Notes: generated from the letters alone by a model not told the origin. A stretch of DNA of 64,000 nucleotides from Mytilus trossulus (GCF_036588685.1 NW_026963296.1:1860001-1924000); one strand, 5' to 3'; positions 23,491 through 35,134 are shown, counted from the first letter of the stretch. Program-made: numbers and translations.

Positions 23491-24335
23491 CACACCATAA
23501 CATTTCAATTGAAATAGATTAACTCAATAAAAGAACATATTGTCACAAGTGAACATACACTGAACGGAGAAATTTATCTATGATAAAATATAAATACAAA
23601 ATCAATGAAATAAAATAAAATAAGGGGTGAATAAATAAAGACAACAGAAGTAAAAAAAACCCCCAAATCAGCTAAATTGATTCGTGCATTAGAAAAACAT
23701 AAATATATCAAATGTTTCGTGTTTATTTTTAGTGATGAAATGCGAAGGCATCTAGGCACTATCTACCAGACTGATGACAACACAATGGAGCACTATTTTT
23801 TGTTTGAAGACGTGCCAGGCTTTGATTCAAATATTTACATCTTAAATCTCTTTTATTCAAATATTTACATCTTAAATCGCTTTAACAAACGAAAACATTT
23901 AAATTAGGGTTTACTAACAAACCCCTTTCATGAAATAAAAGAAACAAGGAAAACCTAATCGTATTAAATCAGAACAGTCATTGCGACAGTGGAAGTAGAA
24001 TGACTATTAGTCCTCAATAGCTACCTCAGTCGCTGTATAAACAAAATACATGTCTATCCATGAATTAGACCGTAAGATAACTGAAAATTGTCGGAATGAA
24101 AGTCTTTATCTAAAGATATGTTCTCTGTTACTGTAAGCTGATCATCTGATGACTATTTCCTTCTTCTTGATCATTTCATTGAATAATGCGATGACTAACG
24201 TGTACGTATAAACGGACGCAAATATCTGTCCAAGTTCATTGAGCAATTACATCGACTAATTGAAACTTTCGACGTGATATTCGATACGTTTTCAATCTAA
24301 CGATAACTTTAATTGTAAAAATCTTTCATATCGCC
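23491..24335. other. No gene seen; region downstream of the IAP gene
   Basis: A 2-unit direct repeat ('tcaaatatttacatcttaaa') lies at 23826-23883. On the - strand an AATAAA (23852-23857) lies about 480 nt past the IAP stop and is a weak candidate polyadenylation signal. Confidence 0.35.
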
Positions 24336-24532
24336 TCATGCAAGGAATGTCTTCACTGTACCTTTAACATACATTTTACATACAGGACATTTTCGCATTG
24401 CCGGAGCACAATCTATACAACATACGATATGTCCGCATGGTAAGAAAGCGACAGTAGAGTCAAACTCTCTACACACTTTACACTCTCTTTGTTCTTGTAG
24501 CTGCCTATTTTCTTCTAAAATCAAATGAGTGT
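24336..24532 (-). CDS. IAP exon 5, C-terminal RING finger
   Basis: The acceptor 'gatttttccag' gives phase 1 continuity (G|AC, Asp). The RING reads C-x2-C-x11-C-G-H-x3-C-x2-C-x6-C-P-V-C, the IAP-type spacing, followed by KMYVKGTVKTFLA and TGA. The RING is the E2-binding ubiquitin ligase and dimerisation module of the family. Confidence 0.92.
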
Positions 24533-27500
24533 CTGGAAAAATCAAAATCGATAGAATAAATTAAGTAGTGAAAATATGAAATAAAGTTGCAAATTCGAAA
24601 TGTCTATCAATCTTCATATGCATTGTCATTTCCTGAATTTTGTCGCGATATCAAAGAACCATATCTGGTTAGTTGCGATTATATTTGATACAAATGTTTG
24701 CGTTATCAGTGAAATTAAATCATTCATATAACCAAGTGTGAAATAAAATTAATCTACTAATTTATAGTTTTTTTTAGAAATTCTCTCGTTAGTATGCACA
24801 TGGGAATGTTTTTTTAGATTATGTCTGTGTTTCAAATTGATAACAACTTTCGGTATTTGCAGTTTTTTGTCTTTAGATAACAAAAGTAGACCTAATCTGT
24901 ACCGATACCGTGCCACATATTCTCTAATTATGACATTTATCTTAGTGTGGACTATGATACCGAGTGGTGTATGCAGAGCAGATAACGTAAATCCTGTCGA
25001 CGCAACATGTCTCGCTCCTTTTTAAGGTTCGTGCAATATTCTGAGTTGGTTTCTTACCTTCATTTTTACATCGGAAAAATACTGTAGGTCTAATGCATGA
25101 TAATTAATTCTTTATTAAAGCACAAATTACACCATAATAGGGCCAGAGGAATGATAAATATCAATACAAAAGAGCACAGTTGTTTTTTAAAGGAATTCTG
25201 AGGATGAGGTGAGAAATGTGTTAAAAATTACTAGAATATGATTTCATTTAAACAATCAAGCATAAAGTTTTTCATGAGTTATTAGCAGTTATCACTTGTT
25301 GTTGATGCTTGTACTACGTTCATTGCTTGAAATATTTTTACATACTTACCATCAAAAGAAACGCCACCTATGCCTTCTGCTGTGCTAGTTTCTGAAACAC
25401 CTAAAACTTCTATTGTTTGCTGGATGCCCTCTCTGAGAAGAACATTCATGATATCTGTTGCTGAAATATCTGAGAATCTTTCAACTGGAAAACGATTTTG
25501 GACATTTGATAAACATGATAAAAGAACTTTAACAAATTGATTTTTTTATCAATAACCTAAATATCAAATACATTTAATTGAATTATGTTTTTGATTAAGA
25601 AAATAAAGTTCATTTATTTTAATGAATCAAAACACAAACAATGCCCATTCAAGTCCGCACAATATATGATAAACCATTATTGATGATCTTTAACTCGAGT
25701 CAGAGTAACAAGGCGGAATTTGTGATGTTAGTAACTGTTCTTCTGGAAAACAAAACACTTATACATGGCATTTAATCATACCATTCAATTAAATGTTCAT
25801 TGCTGTTCAAAGATTTTGATTCCGTACATTTTAATCATCATTTACCTGCGTTTAGTCTCTGAATTTCATTTACAGCATCCATTACTTGCTGGCTGGTAAA
25901 TCCCATCTCTACAACAGTTCTAGCTGCAATAGTTTGCAATATCATTTGCTCTGTGTGTTCTATATTTGTAGTGGAAACAGAATTATAAGTCGTATTCACC
26001 CTAGAAGCAAAAGAGGTACTATCTTTAGTAACTGGTTGTATGCCCGATGATGAATTTCTGCTATTTGATTGGTTTTGGTAATCTGGTGTGCACATATAAC
26101 TCTTGTCCAACCCGGACACAAAAGTGGAAGCCATGGTTGTATTCCTATTAGATGTGACAGTTCGATCTTCTTGGTGTTTTTTAGGAGTGTAGGTGCTGTT
26201 TCTGTTACCTCTTTGATCCTGAAAAGCCATAAAATAGTTATCAAATGTACAAGGATTAAAAAAGTGTAATCCAGACGCGCGTTTCGTCTACCTAAGACTC
26301 ATCAGTGACGCTCACATCAAAATATTTAGTAAGCTCAAAGTTGAAGACCATTGCGGGTCCAAAATTTCCAAATAGTTATGTCAAATACGGCTAAGGTTAT
26401 CTATGCCTGGGATAAGAAAATCCTTAGTTTTTCGAAAAAATATTCTAAAACATCGACAAATATTCTGAATCTACCAAAATTTTTAAAAGTCGTCAGTTCT
26501 GGTCCAACCAAACCAATAAAAACAGTTTTCATATAAGATATATGCAGTTTATAAAATAATTTGAATTACTGCGCGAAAAATGAAAATTGCACTGTATGAA
26601 AATATGCATAAAAGATAACATTAATAAATATAGTGATTAATATGACTGTTTAGAGCAGAAGGTAATTCATTTATTATGCAAATTTGCAAACAAGCTGTTT
26701 TTATTTAGCCAATTAAAATATGCAATAAAAAATTAAAATGCAGATGCTACTTTAAGAAAATATTTTGGTCGATTTTGAGACATTTATCCAAAATTTGTTT
26801 TTTTCCCCTTTGTTTTTTTCTTTTTCCTTTTCTACCCTTTAGATGGATACACCTAACTATAAAAACCTGTAGTTTTTTTATAAAAACATTTTGGAATTTT
26901 TTTCAAATATAAATATGCTTTAAATCTGTATAACAATTCTTTAAAAATAGTTATTATTCATAAAAGGTTCGTGGTGGTAGAAGAATATTCTCATTTTCTG
27001 CTGTAATTAATCTTATTTAAAAAAAAAAATGGTACATATTATCTTCAAACGTTACCTGAGATCACCCCTAGTTTAGGTTAGGATTCGTGTTGCGTATTCT
27101 TTAGTTTTCGGTGTTGTGTCTTGTGTACTATTGTTTGTCTGTTTGTCTTTTAATTTTTTAGCCATGATGTTGTCAGTTTATTTTCGATTTATTAGATTGA
27201 ATGTCCCTCTGGTATCTTTTATCAAACCTTATGTCATTTAAAATGAGGGGTCCACGATATGTTTGAAATTAAATAGACTGTGTTCTGAAAATCACTTGAA
27301 AAAAAATGCCCTTTTTCCCGATGCAGAAAAGATTAGCAAAGGAAACGTACTAAATATGTCTAGTATATATTTGAATATACATACACCTGATACAGAAAGC
27401 GACGAGGTATTGGAACAAATATCATTACAGTACCAAAATATATTTTAAAAATCTTAAAATAAAACGGTAGCAAAACCTGTTGCACAGATCAGATGGATTA

Positions 27501-29089
27501 AGCAAATCATGTGTTTGTTAAACCAATATGTTGTTTTATAAAAATCATGAATTTGGCTCAATTTAAAAACCCTCACATAATCACTTATTTATTCATATGC
27601 ACAATTTATAAAAGCCTTCTTTTCATTTGAAACAGACATTGTCTTTATGTGCACATTAAATATAACATTTCAAAATAAGAATACCATGTAATGCTTTTTC
27701 AAAACAGCTTGTATGAAGTTCTCTCCCTTGTTTTGTTTCAGGAAGCCACATTGCGGGAACCAGCTAGCATGCTCAACCCATGGGTCATCACCTGCATCCC
27801 AGTTTCTTAGTCCTCCGCCACAGTGGAAGCATCTAGTGTAGTTATGGTACCCAGCAAACAGGAAACCAGCTAATGCCATCTCACGTGGTGTTTGGTTTAA
27901 ATATCCTGGCCATCCTTCAAATGAACTTATTCGCACTTGAAGGGGAGCATAGCTTACGTATCTTGGAATTTGGTTTTGAATACAAATATCCCGCTGATTA
28001 TTACTAGAATCTCTTTCATAATTGCACGCTGTAGAATTATTCGTTATACCAATATTCTGTGAATTGTTTTTACAGTTAATGGTGGGATTTTTATCACTAT
28101 AAGTATTACTAGCATTGCTTTGAGACCATTGAGGCGATACGACAGTAGGTTGATCTTCCACAATATCATGATGGGGGAAATGTCTATCGGAGGACGTAAT
28201 ATCACTTATATCATTATGTTTCTGTTCGCTAGTTAAAACGTTTGATAAACAATTATTTTCATTTAAGTGCAACGTATCATTGCCTGATGATAGAACATTG
28301 AGATTAAATGATTGTACTTCCAATCGCTCCTGTCTTCTTACATTTTGCAATTCCTCTCCAATAGTGTCCTGCCTGTTACCGTTCACAACGAGGTCACATG
28401 AAGGAGATATTTGTCTATGAATATGCATAGGATCATCACCGGAAATCCAGTCAGGGTAAAAAACTTCACATACAAAACATTTAGTCTCAGTAGAATTCCC
28501 CGTAGAATAAAATCCAGCTCCGGCGAGACGAACCATGCTTATGTTTATATTTCGAGGAAAATTACGTAGTGAAAATAGTCGTAGCATTTCAGTTGACATC
28601 GAGTCATTCGTTTTTTGACCTTTTGCAATGCAATCGACGTACTTATCCATGTTACCAAGTCTGATCAATATTTCTAGAGAGGTAAAGAATCTCAAAAGAT
28701 CACCAAAAACATCAGTTTTGCCTGTAATGATTTGTTTGTCCAAATTCTTTGATGTCTCTCTTTAGTTGAAATGATAATAATTCTAACATAATAACAGAAG
28801 TTCCAGCATTGAATACAAATCGTACAAAAGCTATCTTTTTTCAATTAACTGTTTAAAAACAGACACTTCTGGCTATCTACTCGGTTCATTTTTGTGATTT
28901 ATATTTCTTTATTTATTGCACAAAACTCAGTCAAAGTCCTGTGACGAGGTTCTTTATTGTGTGTATTGTAAGATAATTTATATGTCTACACTGTTAATCT
29001 CTTTGATAAACACTGCGCAGAATATTTACTATAACACTGTCTGTAAACGCTATACCTGCAGCAGCCTTCCATGACGGCTTCGATGATGG
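24336..29089 (-). CDS. Inhibitor of apoptosis protein, BIR-BIR-UBA-RING, five predicted exons
   Basis: Joining exons 29089-29056 (ATG at 29072-29070), 28759-27685, 26218-25846, 25484-25350 and 24532-24336 gives one in-phase 598-codon frame ending in TGA. BIR1 (about residues 63-128) has Cys100, Cys103, His120 and Cys127; BIR2 (about 276-346) has Cys316, Cys319, His336 and Cys343. Both fit C-x2-C-x16-H-x6-C. BIR2 has the GDDPWVEHASWFP groove typical of BIRs that bind IAP-binding motifs. BIR1 reads HRQISPSC, closer to the non-groove type. A UBA-like segment (MGFTSQQVMDAV) ends near 488, and a C-terminal RING (551-585) ends in the family's short hydrophobic tail. From the family, such proteins are cytosolic E3 ligases that restrain caspases and signal in NF-kB-type pathways. 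The length is close to vertebrate cIAPs, but with two BIRs and no clear CARD. The first exon is the weakest part. Confidence 0.85.
24533..25349 (-). other. IAP intron 4
   Basis: Non-coding, bounded by consensus splice sites. No repeat or second gene recognised. The small frame on the + strand at 24837-25025 has no support. The intron at 25485-25845 is likewise plain. Confidence 0.6.
25350..25484 (-). CDS. IAP exon 4, linker between UBA and RING
   Basis: Exactly 45 codons, phase 1 to phase 1. The acceptor is 'cgttttccag' and the donor 'gatg|gtaagtatg' matches consensus. It encodes VERFSDISATDIMNVLLREG... and a Gly/Ser-rich end. There is no domain I can name; the position is that of the CARD in vertebrate cIAPs, but the segment is far too short for one. 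Confidence 0.75.
25846..26218 (-). CDS. IAP exon 3 with UBA-like domain
   Basis: The acceptor 'ggcttttcag' ends at 26219 and the donor 'gcag|gtaaat' starts at 25845; phase 0 in, phase 1 out. The 124 codons start with a polar stretch (DQRGNRNSTY) and end with RTVVEMGFTSQQVMDAV, a UBA signature with the MGF loop. UBA domains in this family bind ubiquitin chains. A family G repeat starts just upstream of the acceptor. Confidence 0.8.
26228..26440 (+). repeat. Family G repeat in IAP intron 2
   Basis: 'ccagacgcgcgtttcgtcta', 'actcatcagtgacgctcac' and 'gataagaaaatccttagttt' match family G. On the gene's strand its end stops about 10-17 nt from the exon 3 acceptor, so the branch-point region falls in the repeat. 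The rest of intron 2 (26441-27049 and 27241-27684) shows nothing definite. Confidence 0.7.
27050..27240 (+). repeat. Family R retroelement 3' trailer fragment in IAP intron 2
   Basis: 'acctgagatcacccctagtt', 'ttgtttgtctgtttgtcttt' and 'tagccatgatgttgtcag' match the trailer at 20775-21130. It contains no RT coding sequence. Confidence 0.65.
27685..28759 (-). CDS. IAP exon 2 with both BIR domains
   Basis: Carries the two BIR zinc sites separated by a polar, Asn/Ser-rich linker of about 140 residues that looks disordered. The donor after ...LKKHYM is 'acatg|gtattc' at 27685/27684, phase 0. The acceptor 'caactaaag' is pyrimidine-poor and only moderately convincing. If the exon 1 call is wrong, Met at NMDKYV or SMSTEM is an alternative start that keeps both BIRs. 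Confidence 0.85.
29056..29089 (-). CDS. IAP exon 1 candidate (34 nt)
   Basis: Read on the - strand, an acceptor 'cctttacag' precedes and a donor 'gcag|gtatag' follows a 34-nt segment with ATG at 29072-29070. Five codons plus two bases (ATGGAAGGCTGCTGCAG) join in phase to the next exon's acceptor at 28759 (AG|A, Arg). The following exon has an in-frame TAA upstream of its first codons and no early ATG, so an upstream exon is needed unless translation starts at an internal Met. The acceptor in front implies a further 5' non-coding exon, which I could not place. Confidence 0.4.
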
Positions 29090-29109
29090 CTGTAAAGGAA
29101 AACATTGAG

Positions 29110-29260
29110 TTTTTTTTTAAATAAATCAGAACTTATGTGAGCCAATGATCCATGTTGAAGACCGTAATTGGACCTATAACGGTATAATTTATTTATTGTG
29201 ACTGGAATTGAGATTTGTTTAATTGGCGCTCATACCACATCTTTCTCTATCTATATATTA
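29110..29260 (+). repeat. V2 repeat fragment
   Basis: 'gagccaatgatccatgttga', 'cctataacggtataattt' and 'ggcgctcataccacatcttt' match the V2 arm at 33962-34255. It lies just upstream of the IAP exon 1 candidate. The sequence from 29261 to 29964 is unassigned. Confidence 0.55.
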
Positions 29261-29964
29261 ATTTTCTTTGGATGTAATTGTGGAGTAAAAGACTGGTACT
29301 AACAAGATTTATATCCCCTCACTTTAAATAAAAGACGTCATTTAAGTTAGACGGAATTTGAATTCGTATAGCAAATAAGTGTTTATTATACCAACGATAT
29401 ATCAGTGACTCTCAAATAAAAGCAATAGGAAGGCCATCATGATTTCGGAGCATTACGAACCAGATTTAAAAACACGATTAGTGAATAACTGATCTTTGTT
29501 TAAAGACACTGATAAAAAACTAACAAATAACTCAACCTAAATAATTAATATGTTTTAATCATCAAAGGGAATTTAAAAAGATATTGCATCAACAGTTTTT
29601 TAAAAGCAAGACCTTGTCAAGAACAAAATTGAAGTTTCTAAGGGATTTTAATCTTTTGTGAATCAATGGTTTTGAATGTTTTAAGCGTAAATTTCACAAT
29701 CACCCTGTTTGTAACTAAGGAAGCCGAAATCATGAATTCTGGAATGTATTGACATGTTATTTCTCAAATAATAAGTCAAACAACTCACATTTTGTACCTA
29801 GAAATCTACTTTTATAAACTATTATTGCATTTTGAGGCGGAGAAGAGGCAAGAAAACGCCTTGTATTTAGGTTTGCCGCCGGAAACATACATTTGAAGTC
29901 AAATAGTTTAGGCGCAAATGATGATAAAGTCATTTCACAGAATTGTCGTTTAATGAAAATATTA

Positions 29965-30445
29965 CGATGAAGTTATGACTTAAAAGAGGGACAAAAGATA
30001 CCAAAGGGACAGGCAAACTCATAAATCCAAAACAAACTGACAACGCCAAGATATCACAGGGACAGTCAAACTCATAAATCGACAATGAACTGACAACGCC
30101 ATGGCCAAAAATGAACAAAGACAAAGAGAAAAACAATAGTACACATGACACAACATGGAAAACCAAAGAATAAACAACACGAACCCCACCAAAAACTAGG
30201 GGTGATCTCAGGTGCTCCGGAAGGGCAAGCAGATCCTGCTCCACATGCAGCACACGTCGTGTTGCCCACGTGACCACAAATCTGGTAAATAGTCTAACCC
30301 GGTAGGTCACATCCATGAAAGAGAAGGGGATTGTAGTCACGACGTAAGGAACATATCCGATATCATTTGTGAAACGGTTATTCCATAACGGTCAACCAAC
30401 TCGTCATGGCGTCCGTAAAATTGGGATGATTTCAACTTCACCATT
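29965..30445 (-). repeat. Family R retroelement 3' region, reverse orientation
   Basis: Read on the - strand it has 'gatatcggatatgttcctta', the 'tgcccttccggagcacctga' motif, 'tagtttttggtggggttcgt' and the 'ctttggtatcttttgtccc' end. An open frame of 136 codons on the - strand (ending at 29930) covers it but shows no domain; it is the trailer read through. Confidence 0.65.
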
Positions 30446-32518
30446 TGGAACTCTTGGTTTAACATGTATGATTTGTTTATTTTACATTAGAATTATGAAC
30501 TATATTGTGATGAAGGTTTATGGGTATCCACCACTAGTTTAAATGTCGCGTATATCTTTTTACATGTACCTGCCTCTGCTATCCCTCACCATGTTGACTC
30601 AATTTCCGACATGTAAACTTCCGATGGACGTTCAAAAAGCTTCAAATACAATACAGGTATCTCTTAAGTGTTCATCACTTTAAAAAGTCAAACATGTGTG
30701 TTTATGTTTTAATTGATTAGATACAACATAAATGATACTAAAGAAAAAGATAATGTCCAAGATGAAAGGGTGTGAAAAAAAACGAAAGATATCTGCAATG
30801 CAAACTTAGATATTTCTAAACTGTTAAGATGATAACCTTAAAAACTAAGTTGATCCAAAAGAATAAAGTTATTGCAAAAATGTGAAAATTACCTGGATAT
30901 ACCCCACATACTCATTTCCCAAGTTAAGAAAATAATCCATTTGCACAATATGCATAGATATCCGCAACAGTGATACTATGCCATCGAATTAAAAACCATT
31001 ACGATATATCATAAGCGGGCAAAAATCTAAACGTGGCATTATAAACTTTTAAGATTCACAATCCACCACTTTCCAGATCTTTTAGTAAGTTGTTTTCTGT
31101 AATATCGTATGCATAAGTAGATATACAATCTGGAAATTTCCAAATTGTATTATCTACATTTACAAAAAACAATTGATAGTTATTTTAACACTACATTCAT
31201 CCAATAGGTAAGTATCTAAAAATAACCTGGGGATTTACCTGTTTACTTCATGTTGGAAATTTTTCTGTGTTCTATGTCATTGTGTATAAATGTTAAACGG
31301 ACATCCTTTTATAACATTTGATATAAATCATTTAGTTTTGAAATCACTGTACTAATATGTATTTAATTTGTTGTGTTTTTTTTCCATTTAACTTAAGTTG
31401 ATGATCATCGTAATGTATAATTGTGGTTGTTGATGCAAGCAAATAATGTGCATCGATCTTAAACTTTCTATATGATACATGCATATGTAATGCGTGAAGC
31501 CGTATACAAATTAAGAGAAATATAAAAAAGATTAATCATGAATATAATTGTAAAGTGGGTAAGAATAGCTTCTTTTTTGGGAAACAAAATGCAACAGGAT
31601 ACATGTTACTGTCCATATCTTTACTAACCATCATTGAATGGAAAATTCTAATGACAAAGGATTTAAATACAAAATGTTTTGCATTGACCTTATATTTGAT
31701 TTAACATGTTGAATTAGCTTAGCTTTTATAAAAGTAAACATAATAAACATTTATTGATCAGATGTTCACGTGATTATTTTGTCATGTGACAGTTTAATCT
31801 TTAAAGTTTACAACATTCCATAAATTTAACTATTTTTACAGGATGATGACATCAACAAAATAAAAAAAAAAACGAATTTCAAGGTAATATTTTAAAAGAG
31901 AAAGTCCATAAAAACTTACAAATTATCAACCATAAACTCTGAACGAGTTGACAACAACTGTTTTATTCCTGACTTGTTACGGACATTTTCCAAGAAAAAA
32001 GGTTCGCTGAATCTACCTAGCGTATCCTCCCACTTGTATGACTGTTGTTTATATTTCCGTTGTATTCACAAAATGTGATGATGAACCTAACAAACGTTAT
32101 AGAAAAATGTGATAATAATTGAGATTCGGTCACAAAAACTGTGTAATGATGCAGCACAGACATACAACACACCTGCCAAACAAATCAAACAAAGATGATA
32201 AAATCAAAGTTCCCTTTAAGTTAGCCAATGGTTATAATTAACCAATCACTAATGATCTACAAAATCGACCGACCAGCAAATCTTTAATAGACGATACAAC
32301 TTAGATAAGTAAAACATATATATATAAAAAAAATCTTTATGCAACTGTGCTGATTTGGATTAATAAGCTATTACGAATTGTGTTTGAAACTACGACTCAC
32401 TTGGTTAAAGGAGCTTAGGTGAAATTGCCTTTGATTTTTTGTTATTCCTTTTGTTCATCAAGCTTGTCATATATTCAGGTATTTTAATCTTAATATAGTT
32501 ATCTTTTAAATGTTATAG
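30446..32518. other. No gene or clear repeat seen (about 2 kb)
   Basis: AT-rich DNA with many short open frames and stops. I found no exon upstream of 32519 that would extend the candidate exon there. Confidence 0.35.
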
Positions 32519-32685
32519 GTGAGCATTCTGGTGAAGGCTTAGCATGGAAAGCGCTTCAGAAGTTATTTCCATACTGGATCCCTCCGCTAAAGCCCGTCCA
32601 ACCTTGCAAACAAGAAGCCCAACGGACTATAGTTAGTGGCATCACCGATAGGACACCGTCAATTGAAAGATATATATGTCTGTAA
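32519..32685 (+). CDS. Possible orphan terminal exon, unknown protein
   Basis: An acceptor-like 'atgttatag' at 32518 is followed by 54 open codons (EHSGEGLAWKALQKLFPYWI... to ...SIERYICL) and TAA 32683-32685. The composition (Trp, Pro, Lys, Arg in a mixed pattern) is more protein-like than the surrounding AT-rich frames. There is no partner exon, domain or clear polyadenylation site. It could equally be a fragment of a decayed gene or element. Confidence 0.25.
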
Positions 32686-32772
32686 CCGCTAGACGGAAGA
32701 GGAGATATAACTATAAACTCATAAGCGGAAGTTTGAAAAATGGAGAAATGTATTGATGACAGTTTAAGTGAT

Positions 32773-32820
32773 TTTTTTTTTTTTTTTTTATTGATTTTTT
32801 TTATTTTATTTTATTTTTCA
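32773..32820. repeat. T-rich low-complexity tract
   Basis: A run of about 17 T followed by TTTTATTTTA-type sequence. The flanks 32686-33136 hold no gene I can support. Confidence 0.7.
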
Positions 32821-33136
32821 ATTTTCAGTTTTAAAGTTTTTATCTAAGAGACAGTTTTATTTATTTTATTCTAGGTTTTACTTGTGAATATACCGCAGGG
32901 AATGTAAATACTTATAATTTTCATTACATGTACTATTTTATTTCAATCTTGGTTCACTGTTATATTCTAATATGTTTTTATAGTATTCATTGTGATATAT
33001 ATTTCCCCTTTCAATGCTTTTAATTTACAGCAATAATATTTTTGATTTCTGTTTTATTCTTATGCTCATATAAATATACTTATTCACTTGTTTGGCCTTT
33101 TGGAAAATGTTATGTGTGCTGTATTTATAAAAAAAA

Positions 33137-33950
33137 AGAAGATGTGGTATGATTGCCAATGAGACAACTGTCCACAAGAGACCAAAATGAAACAGACATT
33201 AACAACTATAGGTCACCGTACGGCCTTCAACAATGAGCAAAGCCCATACCGCCTAGTCAGCTATAAAAGGCCCCGATAAGACAATGTAAAACAATGCAAA
33301 CGAGAAAACTAACGGCCTTACTTATATAAAAAAAAATGAACAAAAAGCAAATATGAAACACATAAGCAAACGACAACCACTGAATTATATGCTCCTGACT
33401 TGGGACAGGCACATACTTAAATAATATTGCGGGGTTAAACATGTTAGCCGGATCCCAATCCTCCCCCTAAATGGGAAAGTGGTATAACAGTACCACATAG
33501 GAACGAACTATAAAAATCAGTTGAAAAAGGCTTAACTCATCTGATGGACAAAAATACAAGTGGACGTGGCCGGGTACTTGTACATCCCGTCAAAAAAGGA
33601 CACTAGAAACAGATCTGAGAGTACTCGCAGTTATCTGACTACTAGTTCATATCCACTAGCAACTAATATTATGTATGTGCCTGTCCCAAGTCAGGAACCT
33701 GTAATTCAGTGGTTGTCGTTTGTTTATGTTTTACATATTTGTTTTTCGTTCATTTTTTTACATAAATAAGGCCGTTAGTTTTCTCGTTTGAATTGTTTTA
33801 CATTGTCTTATTGAGGCCTTTTATAGCTGACTATGCGGTATGGGCTTTGCGCATTGTTGAAGGCCGTACGGTGACCTATAGTTGTTAATGTTTGTGTCAT
33901 TTTGGTCCTTTGTGGATAGTTGTCTCATTGGCAATCATACCATATCTTCT
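33137..33950. mobile_element. V1 foldback element, full copy with about 300-bp inverted arms
   Basis: The left arm (33137-33425) starts 'agaagatgtggtatgattgc'. The right arm (33665-33950) ends with its reverse complement, 'gcaatcataccatatcttct'. Paired inner motifs are 'cttgggacaggcaca' and 'tgtgcctgtcccaag'. The middle of about 240 bp contains 'cccgtcaaaaaaggacacta' and 'gagagtactcgcagttatct' and no open frame. All other V1 pieces in the window are single arms or half elements of this structure. It is non-autonomous; the mobilising transposase is unknown. Confidence 0.8.
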
Positions 33951-33961
33951 TTTTTATAATA

Positions 33962-34255
33962 AAAAAATCATTTGCACCTGTCCTAAGTCAGGAATCTGAT
34001 GTACAGTAGTTGTCGTTTGTTTATGTAATATATACGTGTTTCTCGTTTCTCGTTTTGTTTATATAGATTAGACCGTTGGTTTTCCCGTTTGAATGGTTTT
34101 ACACTAGTAATTTTGGGGCCCTTTATAGCTTGTTGTTCGGTGTGAGCCAAGGCTCCGTGTTGAAGGCCGTACTTTAACCTATAATGGTTTAATTTTTAAA
34201 TTGTTATTTGGATGGAGAGTTGTCTCATTGGCACTCACACCACATCTTCCTATAT
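33962..34255 (+). repeat. V2 repeat arm
   Basis: 'gcacctgtcctaagtcagga', 'ttagaccgttggttttcccg', 'aggctccgtgttgaaggccg' and the end 'ggcactcacaccacatcttc' define V2. It sits 12 bp after the full V1 element in the same orientation as the V1 right arm. The sequence 34256-34780 beyond it is unassigned. Confidence 0.7.
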
Positions 34256-34789
34256 CTATCTAAGACTTAACTATCAATCCGTACACATCCAAAATTCACT
34301 GGATTTAGTGTTAAGACGTCATTAAAAGCCAGAGAAAAACATGACCTTGTGCAATGTCAAGTTACAGGTATCGTCAGATTGTAGATCCATGAATGTGAAT
34401 ATGTATATAACATACTATTAGTATTTAGTTTGCTTTTAATTTACTGATAACAAAATAAATAGTTATACCAATAAAAACAATATTCAATGATCGTTTTACA
34501 GTGTTGAATAGGTAACCTGTTAGAATGAGTTTATTTTAAGGAGCGATAAGTTTACATGGATCATTTCTAAATATCCGGGCACGGTTAACAACATTTTCGT
34601 AAAAATGAGGATGTGCTATCCCGTTTGAAATAAGTTTGTTTACAGGTACAGCCAAACTTCAAAACTTAGACCCTTCTTCAACGTTTTACATGCACACGTA
34701 TAAAAATTGCGGTTTTTATCTAACGCAATCATAGGTTTGAACGTAGTTTTCAATTCAGACTTGTACAAAATGTTGTATATATATAATAT

Positions 34790-34860
34790 TTGCGAAAGCA
34801 AATTTACAGATCTAACATTTTTGGGTTGATGTTTAGGCGAGTTTTATATACATAATGTAC
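34790..34860 (+). repeat. Truncated tail copy of the tRNA-derived SINE
   Basis: 'caaatttacagatctaacat' and 'ttgggttgatgtttag' match the region after the tRNA-like head at 35231-35285. The head is missing here. Confidence 0.6.
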
Positions 34861-35134
34861 ACAGCCATGTATCACCATCACTGCTGGTGATCCGAAGGAT
34901 ATATCGATGTTGTAAAGTTGTCACTGGATCAGACGTACTTATAAATTCAATTATTTTCTGTGACTGCATCTAACATTAATTTGTAGGATCCTTTACTATA
35001 GATAATTTAGTTGATTTGTAAGAATAACATCTTCATGCCTTATATATCATGTACTGTAGTACGCCGCTAGATTAAAACTGACGTGGAAAGGTAACACCCG
35101 GCCACCGAAAGCTTCATTTTATGAAGCCCACGTG

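Noticed and set aside
23677-23907. 76-codon frame with EMRRHLGTIYQTDDNTMEHY as a gene
   Set aside because: No start or splice context and no domain; its end is a 26-bp direct repeat. I kept it as unassigned.
29930-30340. Minus-strand 136-codon hydrophobic frame as a membrane protein
   Set aside because: It coincides with the family R 3' trailer, which recurs several times with disrupted frames.
33560-33769. Small proteins with a VPVPSQEPVIQWLS motif at 33.3, 33.6, 37.2 and 63.6 kb
   Set aside because: The motif is the translation of the V1 arm ('gtgcctgtcccaagtcagga') in one frame; it appears wherever the repeat does.
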